Assembly: GCA_003864495.1 (NCBI GenBank)
Contig: ML133383.1
Coordinates: 579,560-643,559, forward strand
Direction of reading: 5' to 3'
Origin: Nemopilema nomurai
Taxonomy: Eukaryota > Cnidaria > Scyphozoa > Rhizostomeae > Rhizostomatidae
DNA length: 64,000 nucleotides
Positions 24,201 to 49,961 of this stretch are shown in pieces. Below the pieces are notes generated by a model. It saw only the letters and a program-made list of their open reading frames with translations. It did not search any database and was not told the DNA's origin. Made by a program: the position numbers and the translations under genes. How positions within the stretch are numbered: position 1 is the stretch's first letter; each line of letters starts with the position of its first letter.

Positions 24201-26899
24201 ACCTGATGATGAAAAGGTGATGCGAGATGATTTTATTAAAGGACAGCAAATTTGATTTCTAAATGATAATAAAAAGCATAGAAATTGGTTTGGTTAATGA
24301 TTGATCGATTTCGTAAAACTCAAGTTATTGTTTTTAGACTACAATTAAGCCAGTTTTGAGACATCTAATTCCTTATTCATGATAATATGTCTCCTTCTTA
24401 AAAACAAGCCACCCTGGCTTAGATGAACGAGAGAGATTTTTCAGTGCATGTAATTAAGTCTTAGAGGGGGGTCATGCCCCCTTCCCTTAGTAAACAATTC
24501 CAATATTCCGATATCCAATATTTAAATAAGCAAACGCATTCAAAGACCCTTATTCTACTATTTCTCCTTTTACGTCAACGAGAGGCTTCTGCCAAAGGGT
24601 TTGTTTCTCGTCTTGCGTTTATAGGTCTCACAAGAAATGTTTAAGACTGTATGCTGCATGCTTTTTACAGATGACAAGACAGCACTGTCTAATGAAAGGG
24701 CCCATAGGTTGAAATAGCGGTTAGATTAGCTTCTGGTTGAGTCGTCGAAGACTTTTAAGCAGACCACTCAGCGTTTTTATCCAATGGCTGATTGCCTTAG
24801 GCCGCTGAATAAGCAATGCCCGAGCCAGCCTTCAGATTATTACGATAAGTGGGTTTGCTCGAGTTCCTTTGCGATTAACCAAGATGGGTTTTTTGCCTTG
24901 AGTATTATCACGACGCGTTTTGTCTGGTTTAGGGTGACAAAGGAGAAGAGGGCGATAGCGGGAATCCAGGAATGGCTGGATTTGTAAGTAGGCTCATGTT
25001 GATTAATTACTTCGTGGCAATCTGTATAAATTAAGTTTGTTTTATTATAAGTTGCTTGTTAGTATCTTCGCATCGTCCGGTTCAACAATGAGCTACCTGC
25101 TATTTAAATTTAGCCAGGCTTTGCAGTCCAGATTTGTATAGCTTTATTTGTACCTGTGTACAAAAGGAGGGGGTTGGCAAAGGCTTGATGGCAAAGCTGT
25201 AAAAAATTTGTATATTGAGACGTGAAAGCGTCATCTAAGATATTTCCCATGCAGCTCAGATTTCGTGTAAAAAAACCTCCAGCAGAACTTATTGTTCAAT
25301 GTAGTACGCAAGTTCCTTATCTTACTCAAAAGCGAGTTCTGCATAAGGAACATTCAGCCTTACTCTACAAAATTTGTTATATAAGTATCATATTGAAGAT
25401 TGAGAAGAGGATGGAGAAACATTGAAGATTTTTCATTTTCCAATTTTTTTCTTTTCAGCCAGGTCCAAGAGGTCCAAAGGGCTTTCAAGGAATCCCCGGT
25501 GAAAGAGGGAATCGAGGAGACGAAGTAATTATTATTATGCTTTTATTAAAGAGAAAAGGACTCTTATCGGACCTTTGGCTTAATTTGTCGGGACATGCAC
25601 TGAAAGGATGCTTGAAGTGTTTCATTTGACCTTTTTTTAATCGCTATGAAACAACTCATTTCAGGTGAATAAAGGTCAATAGGTTAATGGCAACGCAGAG
25701 CTATTCTCTTCGATTTTGGTTTTGCAAGGATATGTAGAAGGTTTAACAGAAATGGGGGGACAGGCTTTTTGAGCTGATAAATGAAGGAAAGAGTAGCGGT
25801 CCTCTCACAATTAAATACAAAAAGATACTGATAAGTTGCAGTGAAGTCCATTTAGGGACGTAGAAAGGATCTAAAAAGCGGGGGACCAGATCAGAATGGG
25901 GCTTTGGGACACTCTCTTTACTGGATTTGCAAGGGGCACTACTTTTGGGTCTCACCGGGTCACCGTTGGGCAGGGAAAAGGCATTTTTGTATTGTTTACC
26001 AATAAGTATTGGCCATTGGTTGCTGGGAGCAAAATCAACAGACTCCTTGTATAAAAATTTTCCATTTCTATAATATCTATTTCTATAATTCTACGATCTC
26101 TTTATTGCTTATTACCGACCTACTTAACCTAGTGTTATCTACTGACTTTTCTCTTCGAAAGGGGGATGCTGGTGAACCAGGTCCTATGGGGAAACCCGGT
26201 AAAATCAATCGTTGCGTGAATTTTGCTTCTAATCTCATTTGCCTGGATGGCTCTACAGGAAGACAGGGGATCAAAGGTATTAATTGCTCTGTTTGATTGC
26301 TTATGGGACAAGGAAAATTTTACTGACCTACAATTTGATGAAAATCACTTGCCAGGAATTTTTGCTAAATCAAGATAATTATTTTAGTGGGTGCTAAGTT
26401 ATATCAACTTCCATGAATAAAACATTTTTTGGAAAGCTTTAGTCTATTAAACGAACTTTCACTACTTCTTCATTCATTTGCTGCAAAGTCTTCCTACAAT
26501 GATGCCGTTGTCGTTGCCATTGTTGCTGCTGTTGTTTTGTTGTTGGAGACGAAACGCTTGCTTATTCTTAATCTTTGCTTTTTAGGTTTCCAAGGTAATA
26601 AAGGCACTGGTGGTCCTAAAGGTTTAAGGGGCATCGTAGGCCCAAAAGGAAAGAAAGGAGAGAAAGGAAACCGAGGCGCGAGAGGCCTGCCGGGACTGCC
26701 CGGCTCTGTCGCTGGCCCACAATGCACTGCTCGGTACACAGAATGGGTTCGTGTAGATGACTTTGTTAGCGGGAAACAAGGCATGATGTGTGAGGATGCC
26801 GAGTTTCTGTGGAACGTTATAGCAGAAACAGAGAGTAGTAAACTTAGAATGAGGTATCATTGTTGCAGGTTTTTGCAAGTTGGCTTAGGACTGTTATGA
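21258..26899 (+). CDS. Short secreted collagen-like protein B, 6 coding exons, 242 aa
   Basis: Coding exons: 21258-21347, 23770-23862, 24933-24983, 25459-25524, 26162-26276, 26586-26899. Junctions are phase 0 except the last, which is phase 1. Residues 1 to about 23 form a signal peptide (MLVKIKTFVALFTSILVFIA). Gly-X-Y triplets begin at residue 50, break around Cys118 and Cys127, then resume from 130 to about 180. The tail has Cys185, Trp192, Cys207 and Cys231-Cys232 (MRYHCC), plus a hydrophobic end beyond the paralogue's stop. Exons 2, 3 and 4 are 31, 17 and 22 codons, exactly as in gene A, and the last two exons together encode 142 residues, as does gene A's single last exon. Secretion and a structural extracellular role are inferred. 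No counterpart of gene A's Cys-bearing exon 2 was found. Confidence 0.85.
21968..22126 (+). CDS. Candidate alternative terminal exon: cysteine-rich secreted peptide
   Basis: This segment lies in intron 1 of gene B. An acceptor (gattcgccttatcag, ending at 21967) precedes 52 open codons and a TAA. Its phase is 0, matching exon 1 of gene B, so splicing of 21258-21347 to 21968 would give an 82-residue protein: a signal peptide followed by a tail with ten cysteines. The tail has a five-residue period (YPCKD, YPCKD) and then KIGQTCCPCESPKTYKGC. The period comes from a 15-bp tandem repeat, and such a repeat can be open in several frames by chance, so this is a hypothesis. No usable donor follows the segment, so it would have to be a last exon. 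Confidence 0.28.
   Translation, partial: QLYTPCYPSLLPDYPCKHYPCKDYPCKDCPCKIGQTCCPCESPKTYKGCLRI
22008..22066. repeat. Tandem repeat, 4 x 15 bp
   Basis: Four copies of ACCCCTGCAAAGATT with small changes; the last copy is degraded. The unit is a multiple of three, so it encodes a periodic peptide on either strand (YPCKD on +, CRGNL on -). It lies in intron 1 of collagen-like gene B, inside the candidate cysteine-rich segment. Confidence 0.95.
22602..22847 (-). CDS. Candidate antisense internal exon inside intron 1 of gene B
   Basis: Read on the minus strand, a good acceptor (aagctttttcag) precedes 82 open codons in phase 0, ending at a plausible donor (TCTAAG, then GTACAA). The translation is balanced and not low-complexity (for example SPFGANITAFSDDSVASQ and LVEYPDFQNRNAEYVSAM). 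No family was recognised and no partner exons were identified on either side. It may be a piece of a nested gene, a relic or chance. Confidence 0.25.
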
Positions 26900-29188
26900 A
26901 AAACATGATGTCATGCACCTGAGAGAGAAAGTACTCCAGATACAATGTTATCAGCGACCCCTGAAAGGGCCACAAGGGTAGGGAGGCAGTAGGATACTGT
27001 CAGTACAGGAATATTACAAACACGATGTTGAGAAATAAGTTTATTTTTATACAATTAGAAGAAAAGTTTGCATTGTGGACAAACAATGCTAAAAACTCCG
27101 ATTTTTCAGGGTTATGATGTTTTAAGATGCGTTAAAGGTGCATTTAAGGCGCCTTTTTATAATCGTCTCCGTTAGAATGACTTTCAAGCACTCCTAACAG
27201 AATGTAATCTGCCTGTTGAAAGAATCAGGTTGAACTAACGCTTTTCGCACTGTATATTCTGTAAATATGTTTTGAAATATCTCTATGTTGGCTGCAACCT
27301 AGAACAAATATGAATTGCTGTTACAAATCACAGGTGATGTATCAGCCTCAAAATTTACCTCGTTAAAATTGTTTAAAAGTAAAACGAAAGATTTATTCTT
27401 GAAGCAAAGTCGAGTGTGACACATTTGTGCTTAGCTTCTCCAATCAGTGGCTCATGGTCCAGTAGTAGCTTGACTAAATCACTCAATAGTTACGATTAAC
27501 TGACCAATATTGATGAGGTTTTATGCTCCTCGAGCAGAATTTCTTGATTTGTTTGCCAAAAGAAAAGAATGAAACGTTTTATTTCCTTCGCCAGGTAATA
27601 GAGAGCCTAAGTTAAGCACTTTTTCCAATTGACTTAATCTTAGTTGATTTAAAGTAGGAAAAAGCCCGACAAAGGAATTTTGAAGGCCAACTTTTCATAT
27701 TGAATTCATTTTAGCAAATAACGGACTGTAATCTGTTACTAATCCTATGTTACGAATATTTGTAGGTCATAAAATGTTCAAGGAACTGAAAATGAACGGT
27801 TTCCGTTGTATGTTGTAGACATAAATGATTCGTAGGCTTTGTAACTAGGAAAACAGAGGCTATTTAAGAAATGCTTCAAAAATGAAAGGCAAATGCCGAT
27901 GCTTAACTAATTCACAGAATACACAACTCTAGGGCATCAATCCATATTCGCAGAGGAAGCAGGATCGGCCAGTGAGAGTAACTGCTTTAAGTTAGTCACG
28001 ACCTGAATCTTAAGTCAGATTAGCAGTTTCATAAAATTGGCACTTTACGTGCAATGTGCCATCAGATCTTTTAATCAATAAATCTGAGTTAAGCTGATTT
28101 TTGCAATTCCAATCACTCCTGTATCTTGTGCTTTACGCTAGTGTTAGCACTTGCCATGCTAACTTACTTTGAAAATTGATTAAATCAAAAGTAAAGCTAG
28201 TGCAAATATTAATGAGCTTTCTTAAAGTTCCCGGAAGCTCGCAATTATTGGAGAAAGAACGGGTATGTTTGTAAAAGTAAAACGCTTGTTCAAACTTTCC
28301 GTTGTGCGTCATCAGATTTTCATTTTGGATGCCTTGGATGCTTATAATTACGATAACAAAAGTCCAATAAATGTGAGCATTAATTTTTTATAATTACAAG
28401 GCAAATGTTAAGAAAGATAAAAGCTTTATGAAAAAATAAGCGACTGGATTGATCTGGAAAAGGCTGTGGGCATCTACAACAGAGTTCAGAAAAGTTGAAT
28501 TCGTCCTCCAGCTGCAAATTTTATGATTAAAACCTTCTCAAATATGACATTAACAGGCAAAACCTTCCTCCGGCTCCAAGCCGTGGAGCCGTCAATTTTT
28601 TCTAGGCACTAACCTACAAGCAACGCTGCAATTTCACCTTTTGTCATCACTGAAAAGTTCATAGCAAGTCAACGGAAAGGCTTGCACTAATCTCATGCAT
28701 TAAAATTTGGAAGAATAAAAGATTGGAAGAATTTGCATTGTATTGTACCTGATCTACTTCCAAAGCGTCTTTCAACGACACAATAAGCCTAAGAAAATCA
28801 ACTTACTGACAGTTCAATGTAGTTTGTATCACAGTTTGAGTTTACATTTGCTTCTGATTACACGATGTGACAGAGAAAATAGACGAAATGGAGCATCTTT
28901 ATCAGTTATGATTGGAGGCGAAGACGAAAAGTTTTGTAACTTTAAGTTTTCCATAGATAATTTACCTAGGTTAATCACTTTGCGTGGGTGAACTTCTCTT
29001 CTGAAAATGACGTACGACATTACCCATGATTCAATTCATACCCATGATTCCGTGCTCCCGCGAAGGAGTTGTGCCATTTCCCATTTCCAAAACAGCGAAC
29101 ACGAGGGAATGGAAAGGATCAAGGTGTCATTAATTATTGGATAATTTTGTAGAATATATTTCCAGACAAGGAGAGAAATTAGAGAAAG
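26900..29188. other. Intergenic region between collagen-like gene B and piwi
   Basis: AT-rich, with no supported gene on either strand. The left end should contain the 3' UTR of gene B. The right end (about 29040-29188) should hold the piwi promoter and 5' UTR; I see no TATA box there, which would fit a TATA-less germline or stem-cell promoter. Confidence 0.5.
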
Positions 29189-44586
<15,398 letters not shown>

Positions 44587-46369
44587 GCCATCAACGCCTT
44601 TCAATGTAAAGACAATCGAGCAGATGTACAGAAGTAAAGGGCGGGAATGCCCGATTGGTGGTTCACGCTTTTGCATTGGATCTCAACCATGATGAAGGAT
44701 CTATGTGGATCAAACAACAAGAGACCCAATGCTATTCAGAGACAAGAAAGAGAAACACACTTTGTAAAATACACTTTGTACAAGTTTGTTGTTTTTAAGT
44801 GAGTTGTTGGTTTTTGAGGGCTGCTTCAGTGATGGGTTCATTGGCAACTTTCTTGTGCATTACCTGAATCTCTCAGTTGGCCCCCAGCCCCCAACCCACA
44901 TGCAGCCCCTTCTTTCAATGCTGTTTAAACCATTTTTGTCCTATTTTCAATTTGGAGAGGCATCAAGCATGTTTGGGCATTAGAGGTGTACCCAAAGAAA
45001 GCTTGGGAGCATGCTGATGTCTAAGCCTCAGTTTCCTATGACAGATTTATCCCGGTTGTGTGTAGTCAGATGGGCTATTTTGGTGCAATTAAAATACAAT
45101 ATTTAAAGATTTTATGGTCTATTTTACAAGGAGAAATCACTTTACACTTGCAAATCATGTTTGTTTATGTTTTTAGGTATTTTTATTATAGTTTAAAGAA
45201 ATAGTGCACATTCGAATAAACCTTTGAATCCTCCTAGTCACGTTTGGTGTAATTGAAATCTTTAGACCTTGAGTGCTTGGTCTGTCTCTGCATATTAATA
45301 TGTATGTTGTCAAACATATTATTGACATTGCTTTTACATGTCATACACCTTTATTAAATTCATCTAAATTTGCTTGTTCTTAGTTACCAGTGATTTGGTA
45401 TATATCTCTCCAGATAATATTTAAATACATTGTTCTGTTCATGTTTGTATAGTATAACACCTTGTTTACAAATAGTTAAAGTTAGCAATATTTTGCAAAA
45501 TTTTCTTGTAACTCTCTTTTCTAAACTATCTTGCGGGTACAACTTTTGGATATTAAAAAGCAATCTATCAAGTCTATTTTGCGGATTATGCAGAAAGTTT
45601 TATCAGCTGACATAAAGTTTGTCTGTTGAAAAGAGATCACGTGATCCATCCTAATTGCAAGTAGTATGTTTTGCTGGGAAAACATAGACTACAAAAGAAT
45701 TTATGTTCTTCACTTGCCCGAATCTTGATGTGTGTTCATTGAATACTTTATAGGTGAATTTTAATTCTAGATTTATGATTTTTTAGCTTATGGATGCCCC
45801 AGGAACGCAAGAGCTTTTTTTAAACTTGGTTTCTCTTGAAAGTTACTCCAGGTTAAAGCCCCCAGCTATCTCAAGGACCCAGTGACAATTTATGACACTT
45901 ACCAGCCGATTTGAGTGAAATTCCTGACTTAGTTTAGTTTATTTGATAGCTATGGTTTGAGAGGTGTCTTTGCCTATCACTGGCCATAATTTTTACTGAT
46001 TTGTAGTAGTATATAGCCAGAATTTATACTTCCTAACATTGTATTTTAATGAAGTTAGCGTTTTGTTTTGAATTCTTCTATTCTTTGGCAATTCTTTCAC
46101 ATGAAAAGTCTGCTTTTTCCCGCCTTTTATATTTCCTTCGTTATTGTGGTGTTGCTAGGAAACAGTTCCTGGGTGTGAATGACGTTGATTACCAAATCTC
46201 GTTTTGATGCTACCTCTGAGTCATTCAATTTCATGACGAAACAAGATGGAGGACTAACTAAAATGGAGAGCTCAGAATTTTATCACCTTTACCGTGGGTT
46301 TGGTCGTTATTCACCATATTTGATTGCATCAGTGAGAATTTATTTAAGACATTGATAAACAATTTGAGA
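44587..46369. other. Intergenic region between piwi and FICD
   Basis: AT-rich; it should contain the piwi 3' UTR and the FICD promoter and 5' UTR. AATAAA occurs at 45215-45220, about 630 bases after the piwi stop, and is the best visible polyadenylation signal candidate. No protein-coding exon was supported. Confidence 0.5.
45215..45220 (+). terminator. Possible piwi polyadenylation signal
   Basis: Canonical AATAAA hexamer about 630 bases downstream of the piwi stop codon. It is the first clear canonical hexamer I noticed on the coding strand. No transcript evidence is available in the sequence. Confidence 0.3.
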
Positions 46370-49236
46370 ATGGAGGCCGATAAAACTATTGGACACAAGG
46401 ATGAGATGCGGGAAAGAAGAGGGAGGAGCAAGTCTTCCTGTCTTTCCAACCCAGCAGTCACTGTAACTATATCGTGTGTATTGTCAACTTTGATTGGATT
46501 TCTGATTGCGAGCATGTCTCATAAAATTGATCTGGATTCATTCTTGAGTAACGTTCAAAATAGTTACGATGGTCTATTTGGTAATCAAAAGAAGGCGGAC
46601 TTGAAAAATGCATTAATCGTGTCGCTCCTAGACCAGTCCCATCATCATGGCGAAGCGTTTGTTCATAAAAAGAATTTCAATATTATCACGGCATCAACCT
46701 CACTTGAAAAGCGAGAAACTGGGGTTGGAACAACTGGTAAGAGTGCCATTGTTTTGATTTGATAAATGCACTTATGTTCAGAATATTTAAGTAACACGGT
46801 GCAGCTGCTGTCCAAAGTAATGCCCTTTCAGTCATTAGCAAGTCTTTGAGGAGATAAATTAGTTCACAGCATATATTTAAAGCACCTAGTTCAGGGTATA
46901 TTTTACATTGATAGTAAAACCCAAGAGCAAAATTGTTAGCAGTTCAAAGCAACTGAGTTGGGTCCATTGGGTCCCAAATTAGAATAAATAATTATATTTT
47001 TCTAAAACTTTAGCTCTTCTACCAGAAAATGAGTCATGCCAGGCATGTTCAGACTTTCTCTGAATCTTGGGGATTGAAGGTCATCTAATTACAATGTCTT
47101 TCCATGACAATTAGCTTTTCCAGTACAAGACCATCATTTTTAGCTATAAATGCATTAAAAAAAGGAAAGACCTTGTTGCAAATATATTACCCTAGTAAAT
47201 CAGTATTAATGCAAATATAAATTACATTTTTTATGATATTTGTATTTTAAAATCAGAATAAAGCTAGAAGTGACTGTGTATTAATAAAAGATTTAGAAAA
47301 AATTTATGGAGAGAATATTGCACTACACTGTGCTTTTCCAACTAGCATGTGTATAAAATCTTCTTTATAGTCAATTGAATCAAGTTTAAAGAAAATTTAT
47401 AAGGTTCCTAGGTTTACTGATGATTTCAGTAGCAACTGAGCAGCCTTGTTTTGCAATTTCAACTCCAATTTGATGCAAAACTGAATTCAAATTACGTGCA
47501 TAATGTGATTCAACTAATGTTGTGATATTTGTCATGTTCATGGCCACTCCCATAATAATTTTTTGCTAATAATAGTCCCACTCAAAATACCCAGAACTGC
47601 TACTTCATTTACCCAGTTCTTTATGTGAACATTCTCTATTTTAAAACTTAGGTAGTTTATATTTTTCTTTCAAACTTTTTAAAGGTCTTTGTACCTTGAA
47701 TTACACAATCTATTCATAAATAAATTTGTATCCAATAAAATTAATAATTTCAAATGGTCAATTTTCCTCAATTCATTACCTTACTAAATTTCAAGTCTTT
47801 AATTTTTGCACTTATTATAAGGTGAACTTTTTCTTAATATTCGTAATGCTTGAATCGCAAATTGTCCAACATGAAGTTCAGAAGTGTATAAATTGATCAT
47901 ATTGCTAATTGTGCAGTATGTTGGCTTAACATTGTTTTACACTCCAAAGACACTTTTACTGGTGTATCATATATTAATGAACCATTTTTTGCAAGTTAAT
48001 AACAGCTAATGTTCTTGTTTAATATTCCCCTTCTCTCTTTTTTGAAGCTGTTCCATTGCATCCTGAGGCAAATGCAGCGTTAAAGCTTGCAGCTCAAATG
48101 AAAGCTCAAGGAAGAAAGGAAAAGGCACGCAAACTATTAAAACAATGCAAGTCTTTAAGTCCACATCATCCTGATGTTCTTAATGATTACGGGGAAGCTG
48201 TTGAAGATGTTGATGTTGTTGATGCGGAGCATCACTATGCACTCGCACTTGTGTTTAATCCTGGACACGTGAAAGCTTTAAAGAACAGAATAAGAACGTT
48301 GCCCTTGTGAAGCAGCGAGATATGGACATGCTCAGCAGAATAGAGGTGAAACGAGAGGCGCTAATGCAGATTCCTGAGGGGAACGCCGCTCTGCAGCGTG
48401 CAAAAATGGAGGCCTATTATCAACACATTTACCATTCAAATGCTATTGAAGGTAACACTATGACGTTGTCAATGACAAGGGCTATTGTTGAGAGTGGGAT
48501 AGCCATTGGCGGCAAGAGCGTTCTGGAACATAATGAGGTCATAGGACTTGATGCAGCCCTAAAGTACATGAACACAACTCTGTTACCTAGGACGGGTAAT
48601 ATTGGCGTAAAGGACATCATTGAGTTGCATCGTAGAGTTTTAGGACACGTTGATCCCCTAGAAGCTGGAACATTTCGGAAAACCCAGGTATACGTAGGTG
48701 ATCATGTTCCACCACACCCATCTGATGTCGAGAGACTGATGCGAGATTTCGACCATTGGTTGTACTCAAGAGAGGCTGGCCTCCTTCACCCAATCGAGCT
48801 CGCTAGTCTTGCTCACTATAAGTTGGTCCACATCCATCCATTTACCGACGGGAACGGTAGAACTTCACGATTACTGATGAATTTGTTTCTAATGCAGGCT
48901 GGATATCCCCCCGTCATTGTTCGCAAAGAACAGCGATTTGACTACTATGATTACCTGCAGCAGGGGAATCTGGGCGATATAAGGCCGTTTATTCGATTTG
49001 TTGCACGCTGCACAGAACACACTTTAGACGAGTTCTTATCTGCTGTTACCATATACCCGAGAAAATCGAAATATCGTCGCATTGTTGACAAACACAAGCT
49101 TCCGGACACAGATACCCTGAGGTCTTACAAGCAGCAAAATGAGAATGATGAGAGCGAGAATGGAGTCTGTATCAACCCCGCTCAACACAGCGTCTGTTTG
49201 TATGTAAATCTGCAGCAATGTCGTACAAATGCTTAA
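46370..49236 (+). CDS. FICD: FICD, ER Fic-domain AMPylase/deAMPylase of BiP (frameshifted in this sequence)
   Basis: Two coding exons: 46370-46736 and 48048-49236 (phase 1 junction). A signal-anchor segment lies at about residues 27-49 (VTISCVLSTLIGFLIAS), fitting a type II ER membrane protein. Two TPR-like helical repeats (MKAQGRKEKARKLLKQC and following) come next. The Fic domain has the inhibitory-helix motif SNAIEGN (Glu codon 48448-48450) and the core HPFTDGNGRTSR (His codon 48835-48837). The family adds and removes AMP on BiP to tune ER chaperone activity. The frame breaks at about 48302-48307: the TPR frame reads RTLPL then TGA, while LVKQRDM continues one frame over. The family sequence is continuous here, so one base, most simply a C in CCC, is missing. 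A C-terminal extension of about 50 residues follows the conserved part. With one base restored, the length would be about 518 aa. Confidence 0.92.
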
Positions 49237-49961
49237 TTGAATAATTATTTAATTGTCTGAATGCTTTTATAATCAATAATTTATATGCTTATATCATGGC
49301 TTGATGAAGTGGTATTTTTGGCGTGCAATTCTCGAGAGAGCAGTATTCGCGTTCAGGTCTCGGTTTTAGATAGAGGATGCTTATGGGGCACGAAGGCTCT
49401 TTACTTATGGGGCGTTAGTCTAAGAGACTGAAAATTCACAGATATCAAGAAAATTTATGGATAAAACACATTCGAAAGCCCTGCCCCATGTCCCATATTC
49501 AAAAGTAGTGAGTGATTTCGACCAGGAGGAAAATTTGCTATAATAAAATAAATTTTTGATTTTTCGTCGATATTGCTTGAATGCAGTGCTAAGTAGCAAT
49601 GCAAAAAATATAATACTTGTTTAAAAGTATTCCAATTAGGCCTTGGATGGTAAATAAAGAATCTTTGGAGAAATTGGCAACGGATGCATCGTGTGCGGTA
49701 TGTCAGAACTGTTGAAGGCCTCTGCGGAGCAGGAAACTCTCAAACGCATGCTCATGTTGATACCCGACGAAGAATCGACGTCATTTTGAGTTCACGGTTA
49801 GAGATAAAAAGCTTGTCAGAATCAAAGTCAATACTAGGCATGGAGAGAGTGAATGTATAAGAAGAAGTGTCGTTCTTAGCTATTTACCTAGAAATAAAGA
49901 AGAAAGAAGTTCCGAATCACATTGAGACAGGGCCTTATGCCATTGTAGAACAGAATTAAAA
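49237..49961. other. Short intergenic region FICD-SF3A1
   Basis: Only 725 bases separate the FICD stop from the SF3A1 start. The FICD 3' UTR and SF3A1 promoter share it. Overlapping AATAAA hexamers at 49542-49552 are good candidates for FICD 3' end formation; the region from about 49680 on is GC-richer and probably promoter and 5' UTR of SF3A1. Confidence 0.55.
49542..49552 (+). terminator. Probable FICD polyadenylation signal (two overlapping AATAAA)
   Basis: AATAAAATAAA gives two overlapping canonical hexamers 306 bases after the FICD stop codon, followed by a T-rich stretch. The position is suitable for a short 3' UTR before SF3A1. Confidence 0.45.

Noticed and set aside
26494..26878. Two minus-strand frames rich in Pro and Phe over the last exon of gene B
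   Set aside because: Antisense shadows of Gly-X-Y codons (GGN CCN reads as Pro/Gly on both strands).
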